NCBI GenBank assembly: GCA_964370625.1
Contig: CAYJKB010000048.1
Span: 1 to 15,294, forward strand
Direction: 5' to 3'
DNA: 15,294 bases
Source of the DNA: CAYJKB01 sp964370625
GTDB lineage: Bacteria; Bacillota; Clostridia; Oscillospirales; Butyricicoccaceae
The notes under the pieces were generated by a model. That model was not told the DNA's origin. It was given only the letters and a program-made list of their open reading frames with translations, and made no database searches. The position numbers and the translations under genes are program-made. Numbering within the stretch: the stretch's first letter is position 1; each line of letters starts with the position of its first letter. Shown here piece by piece: positions 6,083-13,311 of this stretch.

Positions 6083-7732
6083 TTACAAATTGCGTTTTAT
6101 AATAGCCTTGTTTTTAAACATACATTCATCAAGGTGATGAAGATAATCCATTATATTAGGATAAGTATTTTTATCATAATGTGCATATCCAATTGCAACA
6201 CCTGACATATTTCCATTATCAAAGGTTTTGAATGTTTCTTGAATTATAGGCAATCGTTTTTCCAATATATCTAATGGAATATTATATAGGATTGCAGAAA
6301 ATTCATCGCCACCTACACGATAACAATTTCCATATTCACCTATATATTTTTGTGCTACTTCTGCAAACCAAATTAAATAATTATCTCCTGTTTGATGTCC
6401 CATATTATCATTAAAATATTTTAAATTATTCAAATCAAATGTAATTATTATTTTGGTTAAATCTTCACTTTCCTTAAATGCTTTTAAATCTCTTTCGAAT
6501 GCATGTCTATTTTGTAATGAAGTTAGTATATCTGTATATGCTATTTCACTTAAATATTTTGTATGCAAATTTTCAGCCCACACCTTTCTTAGTTTAAGCA
6601 AGGTCGCTATTATGCAAGCCATTAGATATAACAACATGCCTGTTTGAAGGCTTACACCTACTGAATTCATATTATTACCAAAATAGAAAACAGCTAACTC
6701 TGCTAAAGCTGCTAAAATTAAAAATGAAATCTGTAATAAAATTATTTTTGCATCATTATTCTTTTTCTTAAAAGCTTCGAATAGTATCGAAGAAATAAAA
6801 TATAGCAAAGTGGCAACCATAAGCATATGTACTATCCACAATGTATTATAATAATATATTACTCCTGTTAAATGAAGCACAGCTGATACAATAAAATTCA
6901 CAATAAATGCAAGGCAAAAATACATTGATATTGACTTATGAGATGGTGTATACATATTATCTACATAAAAAATAAAAGGTATAAACAATAATTGTATCGA
7001 CCAATATGGAAGATTTCCTATAATAAATGTATTTCCTATAAAAAATTGCAACAAATTGGATTCACTAATTAACCAAATAGCTATATTAATTGATAATAAA
7101 CCTAAATATAATATTAAATCCCCCTCTTTTAGGCCTCTAGACATAAATAGACTAGTTACCAAAAGAGTAAGCCCGATTATTAGTATAATTGATGATATTA
7201 ACAGTTTCAAAACATTTTTATATACCAAAAACGATGATGCATCACTTTTTTCTGCTAAGTATATATCTGTTATACCCATTGAAGTTTTGTCATCACTAGG
7301 AATAACATCTATGCTTATATTATTATCTAAACTAGTTGGCAACTCTATAAAATGCCAAATTCCTCCATGTGGTATGTCAAAAATTGTGCTATTTTTCTGC
7401 CCAAATTCATAAATAACCTCAGAATTTACACTTACACTAAAAGCTTGATGCATACTTTCAAAAATTATAACTGGGTTTTTATACTGGTCTGTGGATATAT
7501 TACTTGTCAGTCTATAAGGTTCAAAATTTGTATCTTGAGGATTAAAATCCATTATATCAATTTGTGTGTTTAATCCATTACTTTCTAATTTCCATTTACT
7601 AAGATTTGTCATGCCTGTTTCATCATAAGTAAATAGCATGTTTTGTTCATTATTTAAAAAAGATGAGGCGATATTCAAAGCGATTAAAACTAAAATGCAA
7701 GAAATAAAAAAGTTGAATAACTTTCTATTCAT
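6083..7732 (-). CDS. Membrane diguanylate cyclase: extracellular sensor, about seven TM helices, GGDEF domain
   Basis: Makes the second messenger cyclic di-GMP from two GTP in response to an unknown outside signal. The 549 residues comprise an N-terminal membrane segment (8-25), an extracellular beta-rich region (about 30-170), then a block of roughly seven helices between 172 and 380. This layout resembles 7TMR-DISM receptors. The GGDEF domain spans about 395-549: AYTDILTSLQNRHAF (398-412), the metal-binding D433 in FDLNNLKYFND (432-442), GHQTGD (445-450), VGGDEF (473-478), and LDECMFKNKA near the end. The active-site motif is intact. The RxxD inhibitory site normally 5 residues before GGDEF is absent, so product inhibition by that route is not expected. 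ATG 7732 is preceded by only a weak GGTG RBS. It is monocistronic, with its own promoter and a shared terminator. Confidence 0.88.
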   Translation of the reverse strand: MNRKLFNFFISCILVLIALNIASSFLNNEQNMLFTYDETGMTNLSKWKLESNGLNTQIDIMDFNPQDTNFEPYRLTSNISTDQYKNPVIIFESMHQAFSVSVNSEVIYEFGQKNSTIFDIPHGGIWHFIELPTSLDNNISIDVIPSDDKTSMGITDIYLAEKSDASSFLVYKNVLKLLISSIILIIGLTLLVTSLFMSRGLKEGDLILYLGLLSINIAIWLISESNLLQFFIGNTFIIGNLPYWSIQLLFIPFIFYVDNMYTPSHKSISMYFCLAFIVNFIVSAVLHLTGVIYYYNTLWIVHMLMVATLLYFISSILFEAFKKKNNDAKIILLQISFLILAALAELAVFYFGNNMNSVGVSLQTGMLLYLMACIIATLLKLRKVWAENLHTKYLSEIAYTDILTSLQNRHAFERDLKAFKESEDLTKIIITFDLNNLKYFNDNMGHQTGDNYLIWFAEVAQKYIGEYGNCYRVGGDEFSAILYNIPLDILEKRLPIIQETFKTFDNGNMSGVAIGYAHYDKNTYPNIMDYLHHLDECMFKNKAIIKRNL

Positions 7733-7769
7733 ATTTTCACCATCCGTTATATAAATAATTCATAGATTA

Positions 7770-7798
7770 TTTATATTCTTATTTTAAGTGTGAGTCAA
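7770..7798 (-). promoter_or_regulatory. Sigma-A promoter of the diguanylate cyclase gene
   Basis: On the minus strand TTGACT (7798-7793), a 17-bp spacer and TATAAA (7775-7770), about 38 nt before ATG 7732. The -35 lies in one arm of an imperfect inverted repeat (GTGAGTC at 7789-7795, GACCCAC at 7802-7808) that could be an operator. Confidence 0.7.
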
Positions 7799-7851
7799 AG
7801 GCGACCCACATGCCAAATTGTTATTATCTCGTGTATTATTTCTGGGGTATA

Positions 7852-7911
7852 TTAAACAAAAAACTCAGTTGCTCCTAAAAAAAGAACACTAGCCACAATT
7901 TTACGTTTCAT
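7852..7911 (-). CDS. Possible 19-residue hydrophobic peptide ORF
   Basis: ATG at 7911 opens a 19-codon frame, MKRKIVASVLFLGATEFFV, with a positively charged start and a hydrophobic core like a truncated signal peptide. A good promoter ends about 17 nt upstream of the ATG, so the leader would be only about 10 nt with no strong RBS. The frame extends upstream to an ATG at 8049 (65 codons), but both visible promoters lie inside that longer frame. It may be a small secreted or leader peptide, the relic of a lost secreted-protein gene, or chance. Confidence 0.25.
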   Translation of the reverse strand: MKRKIVASVLFLGATEFFV

Positions 7912-7927
7912 ATTTATTACCTTACTT

Positions 7928-7956
7928 ATTATAATATACATCATTTTCAAAGTGAA
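7928..7956 (-). promoter_or_regulatory. Putative sigma-A promoter before the small ORF
   Basis: Minus strand TTCACT (7956-7951), 17-bp spacer, TATAAT (7933-7928). The -10 is perfect and the -35 has two mismatches. It points toward the 19-codon ORF and, further on, the diguanylate cyclase gene. Confidence 0.5.
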
Positions 7957-7972
7957 CATAAAATTACTATAT

Positions 7973-8006
7973 TTATACTGTATAACAATTAGGAAGTAAA
8001 AGTCAA
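7973..8006 (-). promoter_or_regulatory. Putative promoter overlapped by an operator-like palindrome
   Basis: Minus strand TTGACT (8006-8001), 16 bp, TATACA (7984-7979). A palindrome TTATAC-T-GTATAA (7973-7985) covers the -10. It has the same arms as the tandem operator before the MFS gene, but a 1-nt centre instead of 2. The minus strand reads TGTTATAC, identical to the half-site there. Confidence 0.4.
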
Positions 8007-8111
8007 TAGAATTACTGCATTTTATTTCATCAAAATAATTAGGTCGCAAAATAATAAGTTAATAAACTATAAGATTTTACTACCAAACACCTTTCAAATA
8101 TCTCTCTGTTA

Positions 8112-8166
8112 CACTGAAATATTATACTAATTATCTATATAAAAATTAGTTATTTTCTGAGTTGAC
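8112..8166. repeat. 55-nt contig-end overlap, left copy
   Basis: Identical to 8267-8321 and abuts the N run exactly. Same signature as the gap at 5812-5911: a k-mer-length overlap left unmerged by scaffolding. Confidence 0.9.
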
Positions 8167-8266
8167 NNNNNNNNNNNNNNNNNNNNNNNNNNNNNNNNNN
8201 NNNNNNNNNNNNNNNNNNNNNNNNNNNNNNNNNNNNNNNNNNNNNNNNNNNNNNNNNNNNNNNNNN
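8167..8266. other. Assembly gap (100 N), probably spurious
   Basis: Exactly 100 N between identical 55-nt ends. Probably no sequence is missing. Confidence 0.88.
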
Positions 8267-8321
8267 CACTGAAATATTATACTAATTATCTATATAAAAA
8301 TTAGTTATTTTCTGAGTTGAC
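8267..8321. repeat. 55-nt contig-end overlap, right copy
   Basis: Exact second copy of 8112-8166. It ends inside the -35 of the tetR promoter. Confidence 0.9.
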
Positions 8322-8386
8322 TATAATATAAAAGTATGTTAATCTATATGACAGCGTAATCATATTCATAATTATATCTAAGGAGG
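8317..8386 (+). promoter_or_regulatory. tetR promoter and RBS
   Basis: TTGACT (8317-8322), 17 bp, TAATCT (8340-8345) preceded by an extended TG (8337-8338). A strong AAGGAGG (8380-8386) sets the GTG start at 8395 with 8-nt spacing. No TTATAC-NN-GTATAA palindrome is seen here, so autorepression through that motif is not evident. Confidence 0.5.
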
Positions 8387-8394
8387 AATATTTA

Positions 8395-9021
8395 GTGGAT
8401 ACACCTAGTTCAATTTTAAAAGTAGCTAAAAAGCTATTTCTGGAAAAAGGTTATACAAATACAACTATGCGAGAAATTGCATGTCAAGCAAATATAAACC
8501 TTGGGCTTATTCCTTATCATTTTAAAACAAAAGAAAATATTGCTAAACTTATTTATGATACAATGCTAATTGAATATACTGAAGAAATAAATCATGATAT
8601 CAAATTTATAGAAAATCCAATATCTAAACTTGCCTATGTATATATATATGTTATGGAAAAAATATTAGAAACAGATGGGTTTCTAACTTTTTATCTAGGT
8701 TTACTTCAAGAAAATATGATAGCTACAGATTCACAAATTTGGTCACGAAATCTTGTGCGTGAAATATGTAGTTTTTATAATGATGATATTAGTGAAAATC
8801 ATGTTTTACACATTTGTTTGATTTCAAAAGGTGTTGAAAAGGCGTTAATACAAGAAAAACATAAGGGTACAATTAACACAAGCTATCTTGAAATAAATAA
8901 ATTAATTGTAAGCACTATGCTTTCTCAAATGAATATTGATAAAGCTGAAATTGAAAAACATATAAATAATTGCATTGATAAAATGAAAAATGCAAATTTA
9001 ATAAAACTGACATTAATTTAA
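8395..9021 (+). CDS. TetR/AcrR-family transcriptional regulator
   Basis: A one-component repressor: an N-terminal helix-turn-helix binds palindromic DNA as a dimer, and the C-terminal helical domain binds a ligand that releases it. The 208-residue length is usual. The DNA-binding domain is clear: AKKLFLEKGYTNTTMREIA (11-29) leads to the recognition helix and the hallmark IPYHFKTKENIAKLIYD (39-55). The ligand domain is too divergent to predict the inducer. The start is GTG after AAGGAGG. The gene has its own terminator and sits next to the MFS-amidohydrolase operon, whose promoter is overlapped by two palindromes. That operon is its likely target (inference). Confidence 0.9.
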   Translation: MDTPSSILKVAKKLFLEKGYTNTTMREIACQANINLGLIPYHFKTKENIAKLIYDTMLIEYTEEINHDIKFIENPISKLAYVYIYVMEKILETDGFLTFYLGLLQENMIATDSQIWSRNLVREICSFYNDDISENHVLHICLISKGVEKALIQEKHKGTINTSYLEINKLIVSTMLSQMNIDKAEIEKHINNCIDKMKNANLIKLTLI

Positions 9022-9032
9022 TTAATTATATA

Positions 9033-9079
9033 AAAACTACTGTTTTGATGAACAAAATAGTGGTTTTTTCTTTTTTTTC
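9033..9079 (+). terminator. Intrinsic terminator after tetR
   Basis: Fifteen-bp stem (9033-9047 with 9053-9067, two G-U pairs), loop ATGAA, then long T tracts. It ends the tetR transcript before the MFS promoter, so the downstream operon is transcribed separately. Confidence 0.85.
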
Positions 9080-9146
9080 CTCAAATTATGTTATTATATC
9101 CAATTTATTAATGCTTTTTTTATCTAATATACAAATATGTAAATAC

Positions 9147-9175
9147 TTGACAATCCTTTCTTATACACGTATAAT
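9147..9175 (+). promoter_or_regulatory. Consensus sigma-A promoter of the MFS-amidohydrolase operon
   Basis: TTGACA (9147-9152), 17-bp spacer, TATAAT (9170-9175): a perfect match to the vegetative consensus. Such a strong promoter overlapped by palindromes suggests a tightly repressed, inducible operon. Confidence 0.9.
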
Positions 9176-9196
9176 AAATGTTATACATGTATAACA
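9161..9196. promoter_or_regulatory. Tandem operator: two TTATAC-NN-GTATAA palindromes
   Basis: O1 is TTATAC-AC-GTATAA at 9161-9174, covering the spacer and most of the -10. O2 is TTATAC-AT-GTATAA at 9181-9194, extending to a perfect 18-bp palindrome TGTTATACATGTATAACA (9179-9196) at the expected transcription start. Centres are 20 bp apart, about two helical turns, so two dimers could bind on the same face. This suits repression by the adjacent TetR-family protein, though the pairing of protein and site is inferred. Confidence 0.8.
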
Positions 9197-9219
9197 AATC
9201 ATGAAAAGGGGTTATTTTT

Positions 9220-10497
9220 ATGGAAAAAGCTAATAAAGGATTAGGACAAAGGACCTGGATTATTCTCTTATTAACAGCAGGGCTAAATATTTGGAATATA
9301 GTATATTTACCTTCATATTTCTATGTACCATTTCAAACAGCTTTTGGACTTACGAATGAACAACAAGGATTTTTATTATCAATGTATGGAATTATGGCAG
9401 TTGTAGGATACTTTTTCGGCGGAATGGTAGCTGATAAGTTTAATCCAAAACTTCTTATGTCTAGCTCAAGTATTTTAACAGCCGTATTAGGTTTATACCT
9501 ATCTACTAACCCAGGTTACACAATGATGACCGTAATATATTTTGTATTTGGTATTACAGCAGTATTATTATATTGGTCTGCATTTGTAAAAAGTTTACGT
9601 TTGATGGGTACAAACAGCGAACAAGGTATTATTTTTGGATTGTTTGAAAGCTTTTATGGTTTAGTTTCTCTTGTTTTATCTTATGTAGTATTACTTTCAT
9701 TATCAAGTTATATTGAACAAGGTGGTAATTTTGCTTATGTAATTTACTGCTATAGTGGATTTAGTATTTTAATGGGTATTTTAATTTTACTTTTCTATAA
9801 ACCTGAAAAATATAATGTTTATAAAGATGATAGCCAAATTGATACTAATAAATTTGATATTAAAATGCTTCCTAAAGCACTTAAAATGCCAATAACATGG
9901 ATTAATACTATTATAGTATTTTGTATGTTTGTAATCATTTCAGGTGCATTATATATTAACCCGTTTGTAAATGAAGTGTATCTTGTGCCAGTTACTTGGG
10001 CAACAGCACTTGGTATCACTATTAAATATGGTTTTAGAATGTTCTGTTCACCTATAGGTGGAAAAATGGTTGATAAAGCCGGCAAATCTCCTATGGTGCT
10101 TGTAAAAACTTCAGCATTAATCATCATAGCTTCCATTGCACTTTTAGTTGTACCAAAGGATTCTGATCTTATGGTAGTAGGATTGCTTGTAGCATTTTTC
10201 TTCTGTGTAGCATTTAATCTTCCTCGTGCATGTATGTATGTACCTGTAGCAGAAGCAAAAGTTCCACCTGAAATGTTAGGTACAGTAGTTGGTATTGTGT
10301 CTGCAATTGGATATAGTTCTGATATTTATATCTGGACATTATTTGGCAAAATTTTAGATACTTCAACAGATGCTCAACGATATAATTATATATTTATGAT
10401 TTATATTTTAGCAGCAGTAGTTCTATTAGTTACTGGTCTATACTATGATAAATATCTTAAAAAATTAGAAGCTAAAGAGGAGGAAAAAGCATGTTAA
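9220..10497 (+). CDS. Major facilitator superfamily (MFS) transporter
   Basis: A secondary transporter of 425 residues with about 12 membrane helices in two halves. The MFS loop motif is present twice: GGMVADKFNPK (67-77) between helices 2 and 3, and GGKMVDKAGK (280-289) between helices 8 and 9. A polar loop (about 195-225) separates the halves. No known substrate signature was recognised. Direction is not shown; import is inferred from pairing with a cytosolic hydrolase. Multidrug export, common near TetR regulators, is the alternative. ATG 9220 has an AAAAGGGG RBS. The stop overlaps the amidohydrolase ATG by 7 nt, so the two proteins are probably made together. Confidence 0.87.
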   Translation: MEKANKGLGQRTWIILLLTAGLNIWNIVYLPSYFYVPFQTAFGLTNEQQGFLLSMYGIMAVVGYFFGGMVADKFNPKLLMSSSSILTAVLGLYLSTNPGYTMMTVIYFVFGITAVLLYWSAFVKSLRLMGTNSEQGIIFGLFESFYGLVSLVLSYVVLLSLSSYIEQGGNFAYVIYCYSGFSILMGILILLFYKPEKYNVYKDDSQIDTNKFDIKMLPKALKMPITWINTIIVFCMFVIISGALYINPFVNEVYLVPVTWATALGITIKYGFRMFCSPIGGKMVDKAGKSPMVLVKTSALIIIASIALLVVPKDSDLMVVGLLVAFFFCVAFNLPRACMYVPVAEAKVPPEMLGTVVGIVSAIGYSSDIYIWTLFGKILDTSTDAQRYNYIFMIYILAAVVLLVTGLYYDKYLKKLEAKEEEKAC

Positions 10498-11684
10498 TTA
10501 TTAAAAATGCAAGATTAATCAGTTATTTAACTGAAGGCTTTGATGAAGAATTTGCAGATGTTATAATAAAAGATAATCTTATTGAAAAAATTCTACCTTG
10601 TGGCAGCGAAATTGATGTTAAGGATGCTACAGTTATTGATGCGAAACAAAAAACATTAATGCCAGGATTATGGGATTTACATGCACATTTATATCTGCAA
10701 GCTCAAACTTGTAACACTGATACAATAATGAGAGATTTAGGTCAAGAATTATTTGGTTGTTACAGATTTGCTAAGGAATATGTGAAACAAGGTTATACAA
10801 CAATTCGAGATTGTGGTGCTACTCGTGATACTGCTATTTTTGTTAGAAATGCGATAAATGACGGTGACCTTAAAGGACCTCGTGTACTAGCATCAGGTAT
10901 TATAATGACACCTACTACATTAGGCAACAATACATTTCCACTATTATACGCAGAAATCGATTCACCAGATGAACTTCGCAAAGTTGCAAGACAAGAACTT
11001 GCAAAAGGTGCAGATTTCTTAAAATATATGGGTACTGGTGCTATGACAAACAAAGGTGGTGTACCTGGAAAAAGAATTACAACAGTTGATGAATTAAGAG
11101 CATTACAAGAAGTAGCAGAACTTGATGATACTTATGTAGCTGTTCATTGTCATGGTTCAGAAGCTATTGAAAGATGTATAGAAGTGGGTATTAGAACTAT
11201 TGAACATGGCTCACTTATTAGTGATAATGCCATTAATATGTTGATTAAAAATGAAACTTCTTATGTTATTCCAACATTATCTTTATGGGCATTAATGATT
11301 TCTGAAAATGCTGAAGGTTTAGTTTCAAACGCTGCTGGCAAAAAAGACCATTTAGTACATCAAGCATTTGAAAGATGGAACGTACTTAATAAATCAGGAC
11401 TAAAAGTGGGTTGGGGTACAGATATTACTATGCCTGAATTTGTTTCACGACCTGGTCTTGAGTTTACTACAAGATATGAATTTTCTGATATGAAAAATAA
11501 GGACATGTTACTTCAAGCAACTAAAAACAGTGCAGAAATTGCTGGTTTTGGCGAAACATTAGGCACTGTTAAAGAAGGAAAAATCGCTGACCTTATCTTA
11601 ACAGATGGAAATCCTGACCAAGATATCTATGTAATGACCAAGCCTATGATAAATGTCATTCGTGATGGTGAAATATTGGTTTAA
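10491..11684 (+). CDS. Metal-dependent amidohydrolase (imidazolonepropionase-like/prolidase-like, COG1228 type)
   Basis: A binuclear-metal TIM-barrel hydrolase of the amidohydrolase superfamily that splits C-N bonds. In 397 residues, an N-terminal beta-sandwich leads to PGLWDLHAH (58-66, the HxH pair H64/H66). K178 in FLKYMGTGA is the expected carboxylated bridging lysine. VAVHCHG (216-222) gives H219, IEHG (237-240) gives H239, and GWGTDI (307-312) gives the catalytic D311. All metal ligands are present, so it is probably active. No signal peptide: cytosolic. Relatives include Xaa-Pro and Xaa-Arg/Lys dipeptidases and N-acyl amino acid hydrolases, and the substrate cannot be fixed here. Overlap with the MFS gene implies that the transporter supplies its substrate. 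The RBS AGAGGAGG lies inside the MFS coding end. Confidence 0.87.
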   Translation: MLIIKNARLISYLTEGFDEEFADVIIKDNLIEKILPCGSEIDVKDATVIDAKQKTLMPGLWDLHAHLYLQAQTCNTDTIMRDLGQELFGCYRFAKEYVKQGYTTIRDCGATRDTAIFVRNAINDGDLKGPRVLASGIIMTPTTLGNNTFPLLYAEIDSPDELRKVARQELAKGADFLKYMGTGAMTNKGGVPGKRITTVDELRALQEVAELDDTYVAVHCHGSEAIERCIEVGIRTIEHGSLISDNAINMLIKNETSYVIPTLSLWALMISENAEGLVSNAAGKKDHLVHQAFERWNVLNKSGLKVGWGTDITMPEFVSRPGLEFTTRYEFSDMKNKDMLLQATKNSAEIAGFGETLGTVKEGKIADLILTDGNPDQDIYVMTKPMINVIRDGEILV

Positions 11685-11700
11685 TATGAATATTTAGATG

Positions 11701-11745
11701 CAAAAAGGTCAATGGCGACAAAATAGCTTTTGACCTTTTTGTGTC
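11701..11745 (+). terminator. Hairpin terminator after the amidohydrolase gene
   Basis: Perfect 12-bp stem CAAAAAGGTCAA (11701-11712) with TTGACCTTTTTG (11730-11741) and a 17-nt loop. The U tract is partly within the stem, so some read-through into the symporter gene is possible. Confidence 0.7.
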
Positions 11746-11828
11746 TATTTTTCTATATTTATCTAGTAAATAAAAAATCAAGATTATCTTTTTAAGGAAT
11801 ACAAAAATATATATAAGTGAGGTTTTAT

Positions 11829-13217
11829 ATGAATTATTTAGATATAATAATGTTGATACTCTTCCTCGGAATTACTGCATACATTGGATTTGCAAGTAGT
11901 AAAAAAGTTGAAAGCACTTCAGAATTTATTTTAGCTGGTAGAAAACTTACTAAGTTACAAGCAACATTTAGTCTTGCTGCATCTGATATGGGTGGAAGCA
12001 GTATTGTAGGTGCTTGTGCATTTGTTTATGCAGTTGGAATTGCAGGCGCATGGTGGAATATATCTGCTGCACCAGCATTTTTGCTTTTAGGTTTTCTAGT
12101 TACTAAAAAATTAAGAGAAATGGAACTTACTACAGTTCCTGAATTCATTGGAAATCGATATTCAAAACGACTAGGAACATTCAGTGCATTATTGCATTTT
12201 ATCGGGATAGTAACAATGGTGTCAAGCCAATTTATAGTAGCTTCTGCTACTATTCATGCAATCACCGGTGTATCTCAAACAGTTGCTCTTGTAATTTCAC
12301 TAGTTTTTGTATTAGCTTATACTGTTGGTGGTGGACTTATTGCAGTAGTTAATACCGATGTATTTCAATTTTTTGTATTAATTATTTCAATAGTAATTAT
12401 GATACCATTAGCATTATCTTCAGCAGGTGGAATAAGTGGTATAGTAGAAACTGTACCTGAAAGTTTTACATCACTCGGTGCATTAGGATTTTGGGAACCC
12501 TTATCTTATGCTTTAATGGCTCTATTTACTTATGGAACAAATCAAGCATACGTACAACGAGCATTTGCAGCAAAAGACCCTCAAACTGCATCCTTTGCAT
12601 TTAATACTACTGGAATTATCTATATATTTTATGGTTTTGCTGTTGGACTTTTAGGCTTATGCATGGTGGTTTTATTACCTAATCTTGCTGATCCCAATTT
12701 AGGTTTTGCACAATTAATTATGACAGTATTGCCACATGGATTAGTTGGAATAGCATTAAGTGGATTATTTGCAGCCACCATGTCCACAGCTGACTCACTT
12801 CTTCTAAGTGCAAGTTCAATGTTTGTGAATGATATATACTTACCATTAAAGAAAAATGTATCAGATGATACTGTGCTTAAAGTATCCAGATTTACTATAC
12901 TAGGTGTTGCTGTTGCAAGTATGATTCTTTCTACCTTCTTTGAAAGCATTGTATCTGCAGTATATATCGCATGTCTATTATATTCAGCTGTTGTATTTTT
13001 CCCATTTATTTTAGGGATATTCAATAAAAAAATCACTACACTTGCAGCAGAATGTGCCGTGGTTTCAGCATTTATAGTTGGTGTGATTTCTGAATTTTAT
13101 TTATCCGGTAGATTTGAAGGCTTTTTAGGTTTACCATCAAATATTCTATGTTCTCTTACAGCATTAATAGTATTGTTTGTAATCAGTGCTTTTAGTAAAG
13201 ATAAACAATTAAATTAA
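11829..13217 (+). CDS. Sodium:solute symporter (SSS family)
   Basis: Imports a small organic solute driven by the sodium gradient (LeuT-like fold). The 462-residue protein has about 12-13 membrane helices. Helix 1 begins at residue 2. FILAGRKL (34-41) and LAASDMGGSSIVGA (49-62) are typical of the N-terminal SSS region. TVPEFIGNRYSKR (102-114) is a family signature. GLFAATMSTADSLLLSASS (312-330) includes the Ser-Thr pair (319-320) expected at the Na2 sodium site. Substrate unknown: family members carry proline, pantothenate, sugars or carboxylates. ATG 11829 lies 6 nt after GAGG; an in-frame GTG at 11817 overlaps that RBS and is rejected. No clear promoter was found in the gap after the preceding terminator, and no TTATAC palindrome. 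It may be co-regulated by read-through or be independent. Confidence 0.88.
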   Translation: MNYLDIIMLILFLGITAYIGFASSKKVESTSEFILAGRKLTKLQATFSLAASDMGGSSIVGACAFVYAVGIAGAWWNISAAPAFLLLGFLVTKKLREMELTTVPEFIGNRYSKRLGTFSALLHFIGIVTMVSSQFIVASATIHAITGVSQTVALVISLVFVLAYTVGGGLIAVVNTDVFQFFVLIISIVIMIPLALSSAGGISGIVETVPESFTSLGALGFWEPLSYALMALFTYGTNQAYVQRAFAAKDPQTASFAFNTTGIIYIFYGFAVGLLGLCMVVLLPNLADPNLGFAQLIMTVLPHGLVGIALSGLFAATMSTADSLLLSASSMFVNDIYLPLKKNVSDDTVLKVSRFTILGVAVASMILSTFFESIVSAVYIACLLYSAVVFFPFILGIFNKKITTLAAECAVVSAFIVGVISEFYLSGRFEGFLGLPSNILCSLTALIVLFVISAFSKDKQLN

Positions 13218-13272
13218 TTAAGTATTAGTGCTAATTTCAGGTTTACATCTTATTTAATTATTTTTACAACGT

Positions 13273-13310
13273 AAAAAGAGTTAGTTTTTTTAAAAACTAA
13301 CTCTTTTTTT
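13273..13310. terminator. Bidirectional intrinsic terminator with perfect 17-bp stem
   Basis: Arms 13273-13289 and 13292-13308 pair perfectly over 17 bp, with A5 and T7 outer tracts. It lies between the convergent symporter gene (plus) and SLH protein gene (minus), 2 nt from the latter's stop, and can terminate both. Confidence 0.9.
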
Positions 13311-13311
13311 A

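Larger units (their letters stand above)
7799..8394. other. Intergenic region upstream of the diguanylate cyclase and tetR genes
   Basis: No gene of normal size is supported. The region contains a possible 19-codon ORF with its own promoter (minus), a second minus-strand promoter overlapped by a TTATAC-T-GTATAA palindrome, one spurious 100-N gap with duplicated ends, and the tetR promoter and RBS. An inverted repeat ACTAATT/AATTAGT (8281-8287 and 8299-8305, also present in the left copy) lies just before the tetR promoter. After collapsing the duplicated 55 nt and the N run, the true length is about 440 nt. Confidence 0.6.

Noticed and set aside
7852..8049. 65-codon minus-strand ORF
   Set aside because: Both visible promoters lie inside it, so the upstream part would not be transcribed from them. 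Its composition is that of random AT-rich DNA; only the last 19 codons are kept as a weak candidate.
9819..10136. 105-codon minus-strand ORF inside the MFS gene
   Set aside because: Antisense shadow of a clear membrane transporter frame; no RBS or promoter seen.
11817..11828. GTG start extending the sodium symporter by four codons
   Set aside because: The GTG overlaps the GAGG ribosome binding site used by ATG 11829.
12629..13036. 135-codon minus-strand ORF inside the sodium symporter gene
   Set aside because: Antisense shadow of the symporter, whose signature motifs cover the same stretch.
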